From positions 1 through 45,629 of IMG/VR virus record IMGVR_UViG_3300031566_000083: 45,629 bases of DNA, one strand, 5' to 3'. The stretch comes from a virus. Positions 29,977 through 39,292 of the stretch are shown one piece after another. Numbering within the stretch: the first letter of the stretch is position 1; the number at the start of each line of letters is the position of its first letter. A program made the position numbers and the translations under genes. The notes beneath the pieces are model-generated. The model worked only from the letters and a program-made list of their open reading frames with translations. It did no database searches and had not been told where the DNA came from.

Positions 29977-30278
29977 AGGCGCAGAGGAACGCACGAGTCA
30001 TACAGGGCATCCGAGAGAGGGTGGACAGGGCGGCGGCGTCGTATGTAAAGCCCGACGAGATGTACGGGGGGCGTCCTGATTACACAACGAAAGAGTGGAA
30101 GCAGGTTCTCGGAACTATCACGGGGGGCGGATACCTCGACACTGTAGAGCAGTTCGGAGGCAACTACGACGCAATGCAAATGGTAGACAAGACTGTCAGA
30201 AAGATTGCTGGTAACGATGTTGCAAACGAGCTTATGAGGCGTGCTATGGAGGAATACTCGGATGTCCCATTGGTTTGA
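29973..30278 (+). CDS. Small hypothetical protein after portal
   Basis: 101 residues, ATGA overlap with the portal gene. QGIRERVDRAAASYVKPDEM, then GTITGGGYLDTVEQFGGNYDAMQMVDKT. Likely a virion or assembly accessory protein. No family recognised. Confidence 0.65.
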   Translation: MKAQRNARVIQGIRERVDRAAASYVKPDEMYGGRPDYTTKEWKQVLGTITGGGYLDTVEQFGGNYDAMQMVDKTVRKIAGNDVANELMRRAMEEYSDVPLV

Positions 30279-31086
30279 CAAGATAGAGCAGAACGAATAC
30301 ACGCGGCGGAATCAAGAGCTGGCCGAGCAGTTGAGGGCAATGGACTTCAACCCCAACAATGAGGCTAAGGAGGCCGAACTTGACTGGCTGAGAGGGCTAC
30401 TGGAATCAACGCCACAGACCAATCAGATATTCAAGTTCCTAGTGTCAGGGCAGATGAAGCAACTGATGCACGGCATGGCGAAGAGCGATGACGACAGGAC
30501 GAAGCGGGCTGCCAAGGCGGTTGCCGAGTGCGATAAGAATATCGCTGCGAGCTGGCGGGAGACTTCGTTGAAGAACGAGTTTGACTACGCGAAGCCTTCC
30601 AGAAATATGAACCCCGCCGGTGTCGGCATGGCTGGCCCTCTTGGGACATGGGGGGATTGGCCCGGAGCCACCACGAGTGGTGTGGCCACACCTAGCGGTG
30701 GAGGCACCAAGTTCAACATCCCTGGCAGAGTGAACGAGGTTTCGCAGTGGACATTGAAGGATATCTACAAGTACGAACCGTGGGAGGGGGTTGGCGATGC
30801 TCCGGTGCAGGGCGACTACTTCCCTGCTGCGTGGCTAGAGAAGTATGTAGCGGAGAATCAACTGAGGCCCATTGGAGGGCAGGAGACGTTGGGCGGCAGC
30901 CAGATGGCTACCATGCAGGAGCTTCAAGGTTGGTTGAAGGAAGGCGCACCGTCAACTGCAAAGGGCTACATGAACGTCATGGAGATGTTCCCAGGGCATT
31001 GGCAGGACTTGGTACAGCGTTCGACGAAGGTAATGCCGAAGAGAAAGACTCAGACAACTCCGTGGTATGCGGCGGTGCAGGCATAA
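30262..31086 (+). CDS. Hypothetical virion protein
   Basis: 274 residues; ATG at 30262 chosen because GGAGGA lies eight bases before it. Helical first half (QNEYTRRNQELAEQLRAMDF), a Gly/Thr-rich linker (ATTSGVATPSGGGTKF) and a C-terminal domain with GYMNVMEMFPGHWQD. It abuts the 1317-residue gene. Possibly an internal virion protein. No family recognised. Confidence 0.7.
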   Translation: MSHWFDKIEQNEYTRRNQELAEQLRAMDFNPNNEAKEAELDWLRGLLESTPQTNQIFKFLVSGQMKQLMHGMAKSDDDRTKRAAKAVAECDKNIAASWRETSLKNEFDYAKPSRNMNPAGVGMAGPLGTWGDWPGATTSGVATPSGGGTKFNIPGRVNEVSQWTLKDIYKYEPWEGVGDAPVQGDYFPAAWLEKYVAENQLRPIGGQETLGGSQMATMQELQGWLKEGAPSTAKGYMNVMEMFPGHWQDLVQRSTKVMPKRKTQTTPWYAAVQA

Positions 31087-34000
31087 ATGGCTTGGTTTGA
31101 CGATTCGAGAATAAAAGACCCCTCATATCTGAATTACAAGACCTTCGCTCAAGAGGCGAAGCAAGGGTTGGAAACAGCCACGTCTCAGGCCAGACAGAGG
31201 GCGATTCAAGAGCACCAACAGCAAGAGATAGCGCAAGTCTATGAGGCTCGGGCTTTGGGTAGGATGCTAGGGAATCGCAAGATGAAGAAGATGTTGTCTG
31301 ACAGGAACGTCCAGGTGTGGATGCAGCAACAGCAGCAGGCCGAGAGACAGGCTGAGTGGGACGCTCAGGCCAAGCAGGGCGAGATGTGGCGCAAGCTGAG
31401 GGAGTCGGCAATAACGAAACTTGCTGATGACCTTGACTTCTACCAAGACCCAACAGAGAGAGAACGGGCGATTGTTGCCAAGACGTACGAGCTTGCGGCT
31501 CTTGAATACCAGAAGTCAGAACAGTGGGATTTGGCGGCGGAGTTCAAACGCAGGGCAGAGATTGCAGGCGGGTTCCAACAGCCTACTGAGCAGGACTATG
31601 CCTCTGGCCTTATCAAGCAAAACGTGGCAGGCGTTCCGCCAACCGAAGGCGAGATGGGGAAGCCCGAGAAGTTTGTCAGGAAGGCGGGCGAAGTCTTGAA
31701 GACAGCAGGCGAAGGGTTGCTCCGCCACACGTTTGAGGACTGGTCAATCATGGTCAACATCGCCCAGATGTTGGCTAAGAAGGGAGAGCTTGACGAGAAC
31801 GAGCAGGCGTTCCTTGACGCTATCCATAAATCCAGTGCTGAGTTTCAGGCGAAGCAAGGGCCTGAAGATGTGATGATGCACGAGGCTCCCGAGGTTTCCG
31901 ACGAAGTGTACGAGGCATACAACAATCTCGGACTCGGGCGGCAGATAGCAGGAGAGGTTACGTATCCGCTGGCGTGGTTGCCCATTTTGCAGGGCGGCGC
32001 TATGGGTGCGAGAGCGAGCATAGGAGCTAGAACCGCAGTCGGAACGGGCGCGTTGGACAAGGCGTTAGTCGAGTTCTCAAAGGGAACCGCGAGACTTGCG
32101 CTACTCCCATTGGAAGGGATTGAGAGGTTGATTGCCGCTCCGTTCAAGGCAGCAGGCAAGGCTATCAGCAAGTCTCAGGCTTCCAAGCTGGCTGCAAAGG
32201 CGAAAGCCAACCCTGAGAAGATTGAAGGGGTATTGCAGAAGGTCGCCCGACAGGAGCCGCTTGGCGCTGACGACATAGCCAAAGCGCAGCAATTCGACGA
32301 CGACTTGGGCAAGGTCATAGCAGAAGCCGTGCCAGAGCCTAAACCCGTCGCAGCGACGGAATTAGGGGCCACTGGGGGGATTGCAGAGAAACCTATCATC
32401 GGTGGCGGGGAAGCCTACGACCCGATAAGGGACATACTCAACTTCGGGGATGTGGACAAGACAGTTGCAAAGTTGTATCCACAGTCCAATGAGGGCGCGG
32501 TTATGCGGCTCATCGGGAAGATTCCTGGGGTTGGGCCAGATATAGTCAGGCGGATTGACCCGTCAAAGACGCCACGGGCGACCATTGAGGCGCGAGCGGT
32601 ACAGGAATACGCCTCGGTAATGAACCATCGCATCAACAGCATGGCGAACGGCTGGAAGGCGAACATCCAGCGAATTGCTGACGCCAAGTTCCCTGGGGCA
32701 TCTGCCACAAAGCACCTTCAGATTGAAGGTGGCGTAGTCAAGAACCTTGGCGCGGTGAAGCCAAAAGACCCGAAGGCTTCAATGGCGATTGGCGACATTC
32801 TTGAGAAGCCCGACAACTACATCCTTGACGAGCCGACACAGGCGTTAGCCGACTTCTGGAAGCTCCTGAGGTCTAACGCTGTCAGGGAGTATGAGAAGAG
32901 GGGGATGAAGTTCCCTGCTGCGTTCCGCTTCCCTCGAATGGTGAAGGGGGCGCACGGCGAGACTATCGGCTTCCCGACTGTCAGGCTGAAGAAGCCCAGA
33001 AGTTATGAGACCATGATGCAGGGCATTGAGGCGGGGGTTGAGTATGTAGACGACCCTGTTCATGTCATGCAGTCATTCATTGACGAGACTACACGGATTA
33101 TTGCAGCCAACGACTTTCAGGCAGTCGTGAAGGCGATGGGCAAGACGGCTTCCGAGCGTATTCCACCGAGCATCAAGAACTGGCGCACCGCTGCTGCCAA
33201 CGCCTTGAAGGACATCAATTACTCTATTTCTACCGTTCGGAGGATGGCCGTTACGCCCAGAGGCCCAGAGAGCAACGCTCTCCTGCAATCACAGCAGGAA
33301 CGCTCTCTCGCATTACTTGACCAGAGGGCTCCACAACTTGCCGAGAGGATACGGGCGATGGTGGGGATGCCCGCCGAGCAGAGGACTAAAGAAGCCACGC
33401 TGATAGTCAAGGAACTTCAGGCGATGGTGAAGCCTGCTAGGGCCGAGGCTGTGAAGGCAAGGTTCGCGTACTCAAAGGCTTTGAGGTACGCACGAGGGCC
33501 GAAGCTCGGAGCGGGAGAGGCAGGCACCAAGCATCCCGCGTTCACGGGCAGAATCTTCTCTGAAGAGACGGCGCGAACATTGAATGAACTACTCCCGTCC
33601 AGAGCGGGCAAGTTCACCAACACTACCAGACAGGTTGCCGAAGCGCTCCGTACCCTGGTAGCGAACCTTGACTTCTCGGCATGGTTCTATCAAGGTCAAG
33701 CCGTTCTGTCACGCAGACCTGACCTGTGGGCAAAGTCGGTCGGCGTGTCAATAAAGTCATTTCTGAAGCCCGAGACGGCTACTAGATGGTTTGCGCAAGA
33801 GAAGCACGTAGCGTTCCTGTCCCGTCATCCTGACGTTGTGCAGGGCACCCACGAGTTCTTTGCCGGTAGAACAGCACTAGAGAAGATACCGAAGGTCGGC
33901 AAGGCCATCGGGAAGGTTATCGAGCCGTTCGAGCGAGCGTTTGAGACGTTCGGTGACGCGGCGAGACTACTCATGGGGGAAGCTCTTGAGCCTGGGTGGG

Positions 34001-35040
34001 TGAAGGCGGGGGCGATAGACCAACTACCTACGTACATCAACCGCATGACGGCGGTAATGAACACGAAGGCACTAGGAATATCTGGCGCACAGAGGGCTAT
34101 AGAGTCCTCGTGGGTGGCTTTCGCCCCGAGGTTCATGCGAGCGTCACTGGCATATCTTGGAATGGCCTTTGAGAAGGGCGTTGTCGGGAACGAGGCTAGA
34201 CGAACACTGGCACAGATGTTGGCTGGCGGAACGACTGCATATGTCGGGTACTGTGAAGCACTCGGGCAAGAACCTAAACTCGACATCTCAAAGCCGGACC
34301 GCTATACGGTTATGGTTGGGAACAGGCGTATCGGCATTGGCGGATTTATGATGTCCTTCCTCGGATTGGTTGGTGACATCAGCGCCTCGGTTATGAGTGA
34401 AAGAGGCAACGAGCCGATGGACTTGCTCAACTTCCACCCCATAGACGCGAGAAAGACGAATCCCATAATCAAGTACATATCCAGCAGAACGAGCATCCTG
34501 ACATCGCTTGTAACCGAAGGGGCGATACAGCAGGACTTCCTCGGTTATCCACTAGAAGACCCCGAGGACTGGGCGCGGTGGCTGATAGTCGAGCACTCTC
34601 TGCCGATTGCGGTACAGAGCCAGTTTGCCAGCGACTTTGAGGAGCCGCCGACCAACAGGATTGCTGTCTTTGCGTCAGAGCAGTTAGGCTTCCGAGTCTA
34701 TCCTGACGAACCGTTCTATGAACTGGCTGACCAGTACGCGCAGCAGGTCTACGGCAAGGACTGGTCGGATTTGTACAAGGCCAACAAGTCAGGTTCCTAT
34801 TCCAAGTCCGAACAGCAGGAGAAGTTGATTGAGCACTTCCCCGACTTGAATAAGGCGTATGAGGAATACAAGCCGAAGGCCACGAAGCGATGGCAGACGG
34901 CACACAACATGCTTCCAGACGAGGGCGCGGTGAAGGACTACTACGCAAACCAGCTATTCCACAAGAAGTGGGACGACCTGACAAAGGAAGAGAAGCAGAA
35001 GGCGGAAGCCTATCGCGTATACGACGAAGCTACAAAATAG
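31087..35040 (+). CDS. Giant virion-associated protein, possible ejection protein with polyvalent-type C-terminal domain
   Basis: 1317 residues. N-terminal 120 residues are Gln/Arg-rich coiled coil (RQRAIQEHQQQEIAQVYEA); residues 300-440 are Ala-rich amphipathic; residues 800-1230 contain the LNELLPSRAGKF, WVAFAPRFMRASLAYLG, GIGGFMMSFLGL and WLIVEHSLP stretches that resemble large polyvalent-protein-associated domains of phages (LPD38 type). With a portal upstream and capsid downstream, and no tape measure, an internal head/ejection protein is most likely. Exact role is inference. Confidence 0.7.
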   Translation: MAWFDDSRIKDPSYLNYKTFAQEAKQGLETATSQARQRAIQEHQQQEIAQVYEARALGRMLGNRKMKKMLSDRNVQVWMQQQQQAERQAEWDAQAKQGEMWRKLRESAITKLADDLDFYQDPTERERAIVAKTYELAALEYQKSEQWDLAAEFKRRAEIAGGFQQPTEQDYASGLIKQNVAGVPPTEGEMGKPEKFVRKAGEVLKTAGEGLLRHTFEDWSIMVNIAQMLAKKGELDENEQAFLDAIHKSSAEFQAKQGPEDVMMHEAPEVSDEVYEAYNNLGLGRQIAGEVTYPLAWLPILQGGAMGARASIGARTAVGTGALDKALVEFSKGTARLALLPLEGIERLIAAPFKAAGKAISKSQASKLAAKAKANPEKIEGVLQKVARQEPLGADDIAKAQQFDDDLGKVIAEAVPEPKPVAATELGATGGIAEKPIIGGGEAYDPIRDILNFGDVDKTVAKLYPQSNEGAVMRLIGKIPGVGPDIVRRIDPSKTPRATIEARAVQEYASVMNHRINSMANGWKANIQRIADAKFPGASATKHLQIEGGVVKNLGAVKPKDPKASMAIGDILEKPDNYILDEPTQALADFWKLLRSNAVREYEKRGMKFPAAFRFPRMVKGAHGETIGFPTVRLKKPRSYETMMQGIEAGVEYVDDPVHVMQSFIDETTRIIAANDFQAVVKAMGKTASERIPPSIKNWRTAAANALKDINYSISTVRRMAVTPRGPESNALLQSQQERSLALLDQRAPQLAERIRAMVGMPAEQRTKEATLIVKELQAMVKPARAEAVKARFAYSKALRYARGPKLGAGEAGTKHPAFTGRIFSEETARTLNELLPSRAGKFTNTTRQVAEALRTLVANLDFSAWFYQGQAVLSRRPDLWAKSVGVSIKSFLKPETATRWFAQEKHVAFLSRHPDVVQGTHEFFAGRTALEKIPKVGKAIGKVIEPFERAFETFGDAARLLMGEALEPGWVKAGAIDQLPTYINRMTAVMNTKALGISGAQRAIESSWVAFAPRFMRASLAYLGMAFEKGVVGNEARRTLAQMLAGGTTAYVGYCEALGQEPKLDISKPDRYTVMVGNRRIGIGGFMMSFLGLVGDISASVMSERGNEPMDLLNFHPIDARKTNPIIKYISSRTSILTSLVTEGAIQQDFLGYPLEDPEDWARWLIVEHSLPIAVQSQFASDFEEPPTNRIAVFASEQLGFRVYPDEPFYELADQYAQQVYGKDWSDLYKANKSGSYSKSEQQEKLIEHFPDLNKAYEEYKPKATKRWQTAHNMLPDEGAVKDYYANQLFHKKWDDLTKEEKQKAEAYRVYDEATK

Positions 35041-35215
35041 GGCCGAGCACCGCGCAGAACACCACGTAGGCAAGAACCAGTCCGATAACCAGGAGCGTTT
35101 GCCTGCCAGTGGCGGGCGTCACGTCCTCGGCGCTGACCATGTTGCCCAAGGGGTGACCCCAGCTTCTCCATACCCCGAAGGCGACCAACAACCCAACCAA
35201 CCCTAACACTTCCAT
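35030..35215 (-). CDS. Leftward two-span membrane protein within the late block
   Basis: 61 residues from ATG at 35215. Hydrophobic segments at residues 3-16 (VLGLVGLLVAFGVW) and 39-57 (LLVIGLVLAYVVFCAVLG). It is the only leftward gene between 26672 and the window end, overlapping the giant gene's stop by 11 bases. TATAAT lies seven bases before the ATG, within a motif shared with the 43149 gene, so it may be independently expressed: a moron-like gene, possibly superinfection exclusion or holin. Speculative. Confidence 0.5.
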   Translation of the reverse strand: MEVLGLVGLLVAFGVWRSWGHPLGNMVSAEDVTPATGRQTLLVIGLVLAYVVFCAVLGPIL

Positions 35216-35221
35216 ACCCCC

Positions 35222-35240
35222 ATTATACACCCGAAGTCAA
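35222..35240 (-). promoter_or_regulatory. Promoter-like motif for the leftward membrane protein
   Basis: On the minus strand TTGACT TCGGGTG TATAAT. It matches 15 of 19 bases with 43112-43130 (TTGACA GAGGGTG TATAGT). The two boxes are only seven bases apart, so if active it is not a standard sigma70 site; the perfect TATAAT may act as an isolated -10. Confidence 0.45.
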
Positions 35241-35265
35241 GGGCCTTTCGAGGCCCTTTTCTTAT
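35239..35265 (+). terminator. Intrinsic terminator
   Basis: AAGGGCCT-TTCG-AGGCCCTT, eight perfect pairs with a UUCG loop, then TTCTTAT. It separates the portal/giant-protein genes from the scaffold-capsid genes on the rightward strand. Confidence 0.88.
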
Positions 35266-35306
35266 ATCAGGAACCCGCATGACGGCTAACTGAACAGGAG
35301 GAATAG

Positions 35307-35966
35307 ATGCCAGAAGAGCCAACTCTAACAGAGGAAACTCCAGCGCCCGGGGCCGCTGAACAGAAGCCTCAAGAAGAAGTCGTACCGCGAGAGCAGTACG
35401 TCAACCTTCAAAGACAGCTTTCCAGAAGAGACAGGGAACTACAGGAGATTCGTTCCAAGGCGGTGACTCCCGAACACTTGAAGTCGCTGGAAGACAAGTT
35501 CTTCAGCGCCATTGAACTGATAGCACCGGAGGACGAGGAAGCGGCTCCCGTCTCGCGCCGAGAGCGGCTAAGGCAACTGAGGGAGACGAAGCCCGCAGCG
35601 CCAACCCCGCAAGAGTCGCCTGAAGTCCAGTATTTCAATCGCAGGCTGAAGGAAGAGGGATACGAACTCTCCGACCCTATGGTCAGGGAAGTAGTGTCCA
35701 ACCTCTCGGAGGACGACACCCCAGATGTTGCCATCAAGCGCATCAAGTCCGAGAAGGAGAAGGGGGCTAAGTCCGCCGATGACAGGATTCAGCAGGCTAT
35801 AGACGCTGGCGTCATGGCGAAACTCAAGGAACTGGGAGTGCTGAAAGGGGACGGGCAACCGTCCGCAGCAGTCACAGACAGGGCCGAACTGAGGCGGCTT
35901 TACGTGCAGAATCCACATAACCCGAGAGCCGCTGAATGGGAGGCCATACGCAACCAAAGACAATGA
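35307..35966 (+). CDS. Scaffolding protein (putative)
   Basis: 219 residues, AGGAGGAATAG before ATG. Acidic Pro/Glu-rich N-terminus, coiled coil (NLQRQLSRRDRELQEIRSKA), more acidic helices and a charged C-terminus; no Cys. Directly before the capsid gene, this composition is typical of a phage scaffold that templates prohead assembly. Confidence 0.82.
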   Translation: MPEEPTLTEETPAPGAAEQKPQEEVVPREQYVNLQRQLSRRDRELQEIRSKAVTPEHLKSLEDKFFSAIELIAPEDEEAAPVSRRERLRQLRETKPAAPTPQESPEVQYFNRRLKEEGYELSDPMVREVVSNLSEDDTPDVAIKRIKSEKEKGAKSADDRIQQAIDAGVMAKLKELGVLKGDGQPSAAVTDRAELRRLYVQNPHNPRAAEWEAIRNQRQ

Positions 35967-35977
35967 TAGGAGGCTAG

Positions 35978-36835
35978 ATGGCACTAACTACCACTACCAC
36001 CCTTTCCGATACCATCGAAACCGTCCTGGAATCTGCTCGATTCACGGCAAAGCACAAGGCCATCATGGCGAACCTTGTGTGGCACATCGACAGGACAAAG
36101 AGTAAGAGTCCTGTTGCCAACGTGCCGTACTTCGGGACCGTAGCGGCCTATAGCCTGACTGAAGGGGTTGACATGGAGAACCCTCAGTCTATGGCTGATA
36201 CGAATGTTCCGATCACCCCCGCTGAGGTGGGGGCGCAGATTATGCTGACGGACAAGGTGGTTCGGGACGACAGTGAAGACCTGCTTCGCGCTGCTGGTCG
36301 CATCCTCGGTGATGCGATGGAGCTGAAGCGCGACCAAGACCTGCTCGGCCAGTTGGCCGATGGCAACACCGACCTCGGTTCCGCAGGCACGGCAACTCTT
36401 GGATTCCTCGCAGCCGCATACGCGACTCTGGCGGGCGTTCCCGCCCCGAAGCCATACGTGTGCTGCTTGCATCCCTACCAGATTCTTGACATCGTTGACA
36501 TCTTCACCCCCCTCATTCCCGCTGCGACCTATGCTGCGGGTTCAGGCGGCGGACTTGAGGACGACATTCTCCGCAACTACATGGTTGGGAGACTGTTCGG
36601 AGTGGACATCATCGAGGAAGGGAACATCGGTACGACCAACGGGGACGGCGGCATGTTCTCCCGTGGCGAAGGCGGCGGCATCATCCTTGCGACCGGCAAG
36701 GACTGGGCCGTAGAGACGGAGAGGGACGCTTCCCTCCGCGCCACTGAACTGAACATAGTCGGTGAATACGGCGTGGGCGAGTACCTCTCAACGTATATCG
36801 TCGAGTTGAGTATAGACTGCACCGCGCCCGCCTAA
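35978..36835 (+). CDS. Major capsid protein (HK97-like)
   Basis: 285 residues, AGGAGG upstream. N-terminal TLSDTIETVLESARFTAKHK, then SLTEGVDMENPQSM, a long spine-type helix region (DLLRAAGRILGDAMELKRDQDLL), and a C-terminal IILATGKDWAVETERDASLRAT are characteristic of a family of HK97-fold capsid proteins in which a DxxLRATELNIVGEYGV segment closes the fold. It sits after a scaffold-type gene. Small for a capsid protein, consistent with a compact head. Confidence 0.9.
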   Translation: MALTTTTTLSDTIETVLESARFTAKHKAIMANLVWHIDRTKSKSPVANVPYFGTVAAYSLTEGVDMENPQSMADTNVPITPAEVGAQIMLTDKVVRDDSEDLLRAAGRILGDAMELKRDQDLLGQLADGNTDLGSAGTATLGFLAAAYATLAGVPAPKPYVCCLHPYQILDIVDIFTPLIPAATYAAGSGGGLEDDILRNYMVGRLFGVDIIEEGNIGTTNGDGGMFSRGEGGGIILATGKDWAVETERDASLRATELNIVGEYGVGEYLSTYIVELSIDCTAPA

Positions 36836-36893
36836 CACGGCGTGATTGCATTGGTCGATATGCAAGTCCTAATACGCCAAAAGGAGACTAATA

Positions 36894-37304
36894 GTGTTTC
36901 AGAATCCACAGATTGCGACCTACGTCCCTGTTGACCCTGATGCGAACCTTGCCGACGTGCCTGTCTTTCGGGCGAAGGCGGCTGGCGGCGCTGTTGCGGT
37001 TAGAGCGTTCTGCCGACAGGCCATTACGGGAGCAGATGCAGACTACATCACTGTAAACCTGCACAAACTCGGTAACACCACGCACTCGTATGCGGCCATC
37101 AACATCGCCGTCAACACGAACTACGCCGTCAACTCGTGGGCAACGCTCACCAACAGTTCCACGTACACAGCGTGGGCTGCTGACGAAACCCTTGCATTGA
37201 CGGTCGTGTTCAAGACTTCAACACAGAACTTCGGGGCTACGCAGGGGACGGTGTTTTATCAGGTCGATTACCTGGATGCCGGTTACCCGAGGGCGTTCAA
37301 GTAA
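36894..37304 (+). CDS. Virion decoration-type protein, copy 1
   Basis: 136 residues from GTG at 36894 with AAGGAG upstream. IxPDxDPDANLADVPVF, ITVNLHKLGNTTHSYAAIN and FGATQGTVFYQVDYLDAGYPRAFK are shared with the next protein at about 60 percent identity by eye. Beta-rich, no Cys requirement. Location after the capsid gene and beta-sandwich pattern suggest a head decoration or head-fibre base. Function inferred. Confidence 0.75.
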   Translation: MFQNPQIATYVPVDPDANLADVPVFRAKAAGGAVAVRAFCRQAITGADADYITVNLHKLGNTTHSYAAINIAVNTNYAVNSWATLTNSSTYTAWAADETLALTVVFKTSTQNFGATQGTVFYQVDYLDAGYPRAFK

Positions 37305-37313
37305 GGGGGAAGT

Positions 37314-37727
37314 ATGCTGCAAGACCCGCGAAGTTTCACTTACTTCCCTATTGACCCTGACGCCAACCTTGCCGATGTGCCCCTGTTTCGAACCACATCA
37401 GCAGGAGGGCCTGTTGCCGTTGCTGTGTTCCCCAGAATGGGGGAGACAGGAGTTACCGCAGACGGTATCACGGTAAACCTCCACAAACTCGGCAACACGA
37501 CCCATTCCTACGCCGCTATCAACATGATAACCGGCGTAGACACGACTGCGAATACATGGCTCGCCCTGACCCCAAGCGCGACCTATACGACTTGGGGGGC
37601 AGACGAGACACTGGCTTTGACGGTTGTGTTCCTCGACGCTGCCAACGTCAACTTCGGGGCAACTCAGGGCACGGTCTGCTACCAGATTGATTATCTGGAC
37701 GCAGGCTACCCGAGAGTGTTCAAGTAG
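37314..37727 (+). CDS. Virion decoration-type protein, copy 2 (tandem duplicate)
   Basis: 137 residues, paralogue of the preceding protein: DPDANLADVPLF, TVNLHKLGNTTHSYAAIN and NFGATQGTVCYQIDYLDAGYPR are conserved, while residues 30-48 and 70-90 differ. Nine bases separate the two genes, with AGGGGGAA as ribosome site. Tandem copies may form a mixed oligomer or two distinct surface sites. Confidence 0.75.
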   Translation: MLQDPRSFTYFPIDPDANLADVPLFRTTSAGGPVAVAVFPRMGETGVTADGITVNLHKLGNTTHSYAAINMITGVDTTANTWLALTPSATYTTWGADETLALTVVFLDAANVNFGATQGTVCYQIDYLDAGYPRVFK

Positions 37728-37732
37728 ACCCA

Positions 37733-37757
37733 GAGGGGGCGGGACGAACGCCCCCTC
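37733..37757 (+). other. Hairpin after decoration genes
   Basis: GAGGGGGCG/CGCCCCCTC, nine perfect pairs with a seven-base loop, no T run. It may stabilise the 3' end of the abundant capsid/decoration mRNA or dampen downstream expression. Confidence 0.6.
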
Positions 37758-37772
37758 ACTCCAAGGAGGGAT

Positions 37773-38003
37773 ATGTATCAGTTGTCATTGAGTGACGGGA
37801 AGAAAATCAGGACGGTAACACTGGAAGGCGACTTGGCAAACAGCCCAGACCTGCTGCATCAAGTGGTGGACATCCTGCTGCGTGCGATGGATGACAGGAC
37901 TATGCGAGAGCGATTGCTTGCAGAGATACCTGCCAACGCAACAAAAGGAGAGCGCGAGGATATTGAGTGTCTAGTTGATGAAGTATTGAGTTCCTGCAAT
38001 TAG
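37773..38003 (+). CDS. Hypothetical small protein
   Basis: 76 residues, AAGGAGGGA before ATG. Starts with a strand (QLSLSDGKKIRTVTLEGDL) and then helices. Function unknown; it separates the decoration genes from the sugar-transfer genes. Confidence 0.65.
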   Translation: MYQLSLSDGKKIRTVTLEGDLANSPDLLHQVVDILLRAMDDRTMRERLLAEIPANATKGEREDIECLVDEVLSSCN

Positions 38004-38011
38004 GAGGGAAA

Positions 38012-39292
38012 GTGAAGGACTTTGTAATCTACTTCTCCGGCTATGGGGCCACTAAAGACCAGACGGTACTCTCACTGGAAGCTCTCCGACAGGAGAGGCA
38101 TTACAACTACGACATACGGTTCGTAACGGGAGACGCCTTGATAGGGCGGTCTAGGTCGAGGGCGGCGACTGCGTTCCTGAGTGTGGACGACGCGCCGTTC
38201 ATGATTTTCATAGACACCGACATCGTGTTCCGGCCCACTGACATAGATATGCTGGTGACGGCCATGAGGATGAACCTCGACGTGGTGGGTGGAGCATACG
38301 CGGTAGCGAACGGGGAACACCTTGCCATATCAGGCACAACTCCCGTAGCGTTCGACGGCAGAGTCTCGGAGATTGAGTACGTCTCCACGGGATTCATGGC
38401 TATCTCTCGGAAGATTCTTGAGAAGCTGAAGGAGGGGCTGCCTCTCTTACATAGAGGGCAATGGTGCGAGTGCTACCCCTTCTTCGAGTCACGCTCGGAG
38501 GGCGACAAGTATCTCAGTGAGGATTGGGACTTCTGCCAGAAGGTGAGAGAGAAGGGCGGGCACATCTTCGTTCACACGGGTTGTCTCGTGGGGCACATCA
38601 AGGAACACGTCTTGGACCCCCACGAAGCCCTTGACAGGATGTTGAAGAAGGACAACGACGAGTGCGAAGGGGTGCAATCAACCATAGTAAAAGACCTGTC
38701 TGACTTCCTCGGCATGACGGAGGTTGAAACATACACCGCCGTCGCCACGAGCTACGTGGACGCGATTGAGGAAGCGTCAGTAAATGAGGACTACTACCAC
38801 ACGGGGCAGAAGCTCATATTCGACCTCGCATCCTTCAATAAGGACAAGGGGTACTCCAACAGGCTTGCTCCGATTGCAGACGCACACGACCAGAAGGTTC
38901 TTGACTTCGGTTGCGGGATTGGGACGGCGACGTTGTGGCTGGCGGGGAAGCGGAACACGATACTGGCATACGACCTGAATCAGCGATGCCTTGAGTTCGC
39001 ACGGTTCAGGAACGAGAGGTTCGGGTTCTCCAAGGTGACGTTCACTGACACGTTGCCCGACGAATTGGACGTGGACCTCGTTATCGCCATCGACGTGTTC
39101 GAGCATATCAAAGACATCAAGGGAGTGCTTCTCGACCTCGGGAGAAAACTAAAGAAGGACACGAGACTCTACTTCTTCTGCCCGTGGCTGCACAAGCATC
39201 CGTTACACATCACCAACAAGGACCAGTTGAAAGAGGCTTTGGAGGCGGCGGGCTTCCTGATATGGAACGACTGTTGGGCCATAAAGGGATGA
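38012..39292 (+). CDS. Glycosyltransferase-methyltransferase fusion protein
   Basis: 426 residues from GTG with AGGAGGG upstream. Residues 1-235 look like a GT-A glycosyltransferase: ARSRSRAATAFLSVDDAPFMIFIDTDIVF with a DTD metal motif (D68-D70), VVGGAYAV, and SEDWDFCQKVREKGG as the catalytic-end element. Residues 285-426 are a class I SAM methyltransferase: VLDFGCGIGT (motif I, 296-305), YDLN, VIAIDVFEHI and LYFFCPW. One polypeptide could add a sugar and methylate it. In the virion gene block, the likely substrate is a capsid or tail protein. Confidence 0.85.
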   Translation: MKDFVIYFSGYGATKDQTVLSLEALRQERHYNYDIRFVTGDALIGRSRSRAATAFLSVDDAPFMIFIDTDIVFRPTDIDMLVTAMRMNLDVVGGAYAVANGEHLAISGTTPVAFDGRVSEIEYVSTGFMAISRKILEKLKEGLPLLHRGQWCECYPFFESRSEGDKYLSEDWDFCQKVREKGGHIFVHTGCLVGHIKEHVLDPHEALDRMLKKDNDECEGVQSTIVKDLSDFLGMTEVETYTAVATSYVDAIEEASVNEDYYHTGQKLIFDLASFNKDKGYSNRLAPIADAHDQKVLDFGCGIGTATLWLAGKRNTILAYDLNQRCLEFARFRNERFGFSKVTFTDTLPDELDVDLVIAIDVFEHIKDIKGVLLDLGRKLKKDTRLYFFCPWLHKHPLHITNKDQLKEALEAAGFLIWNDCWAIKG

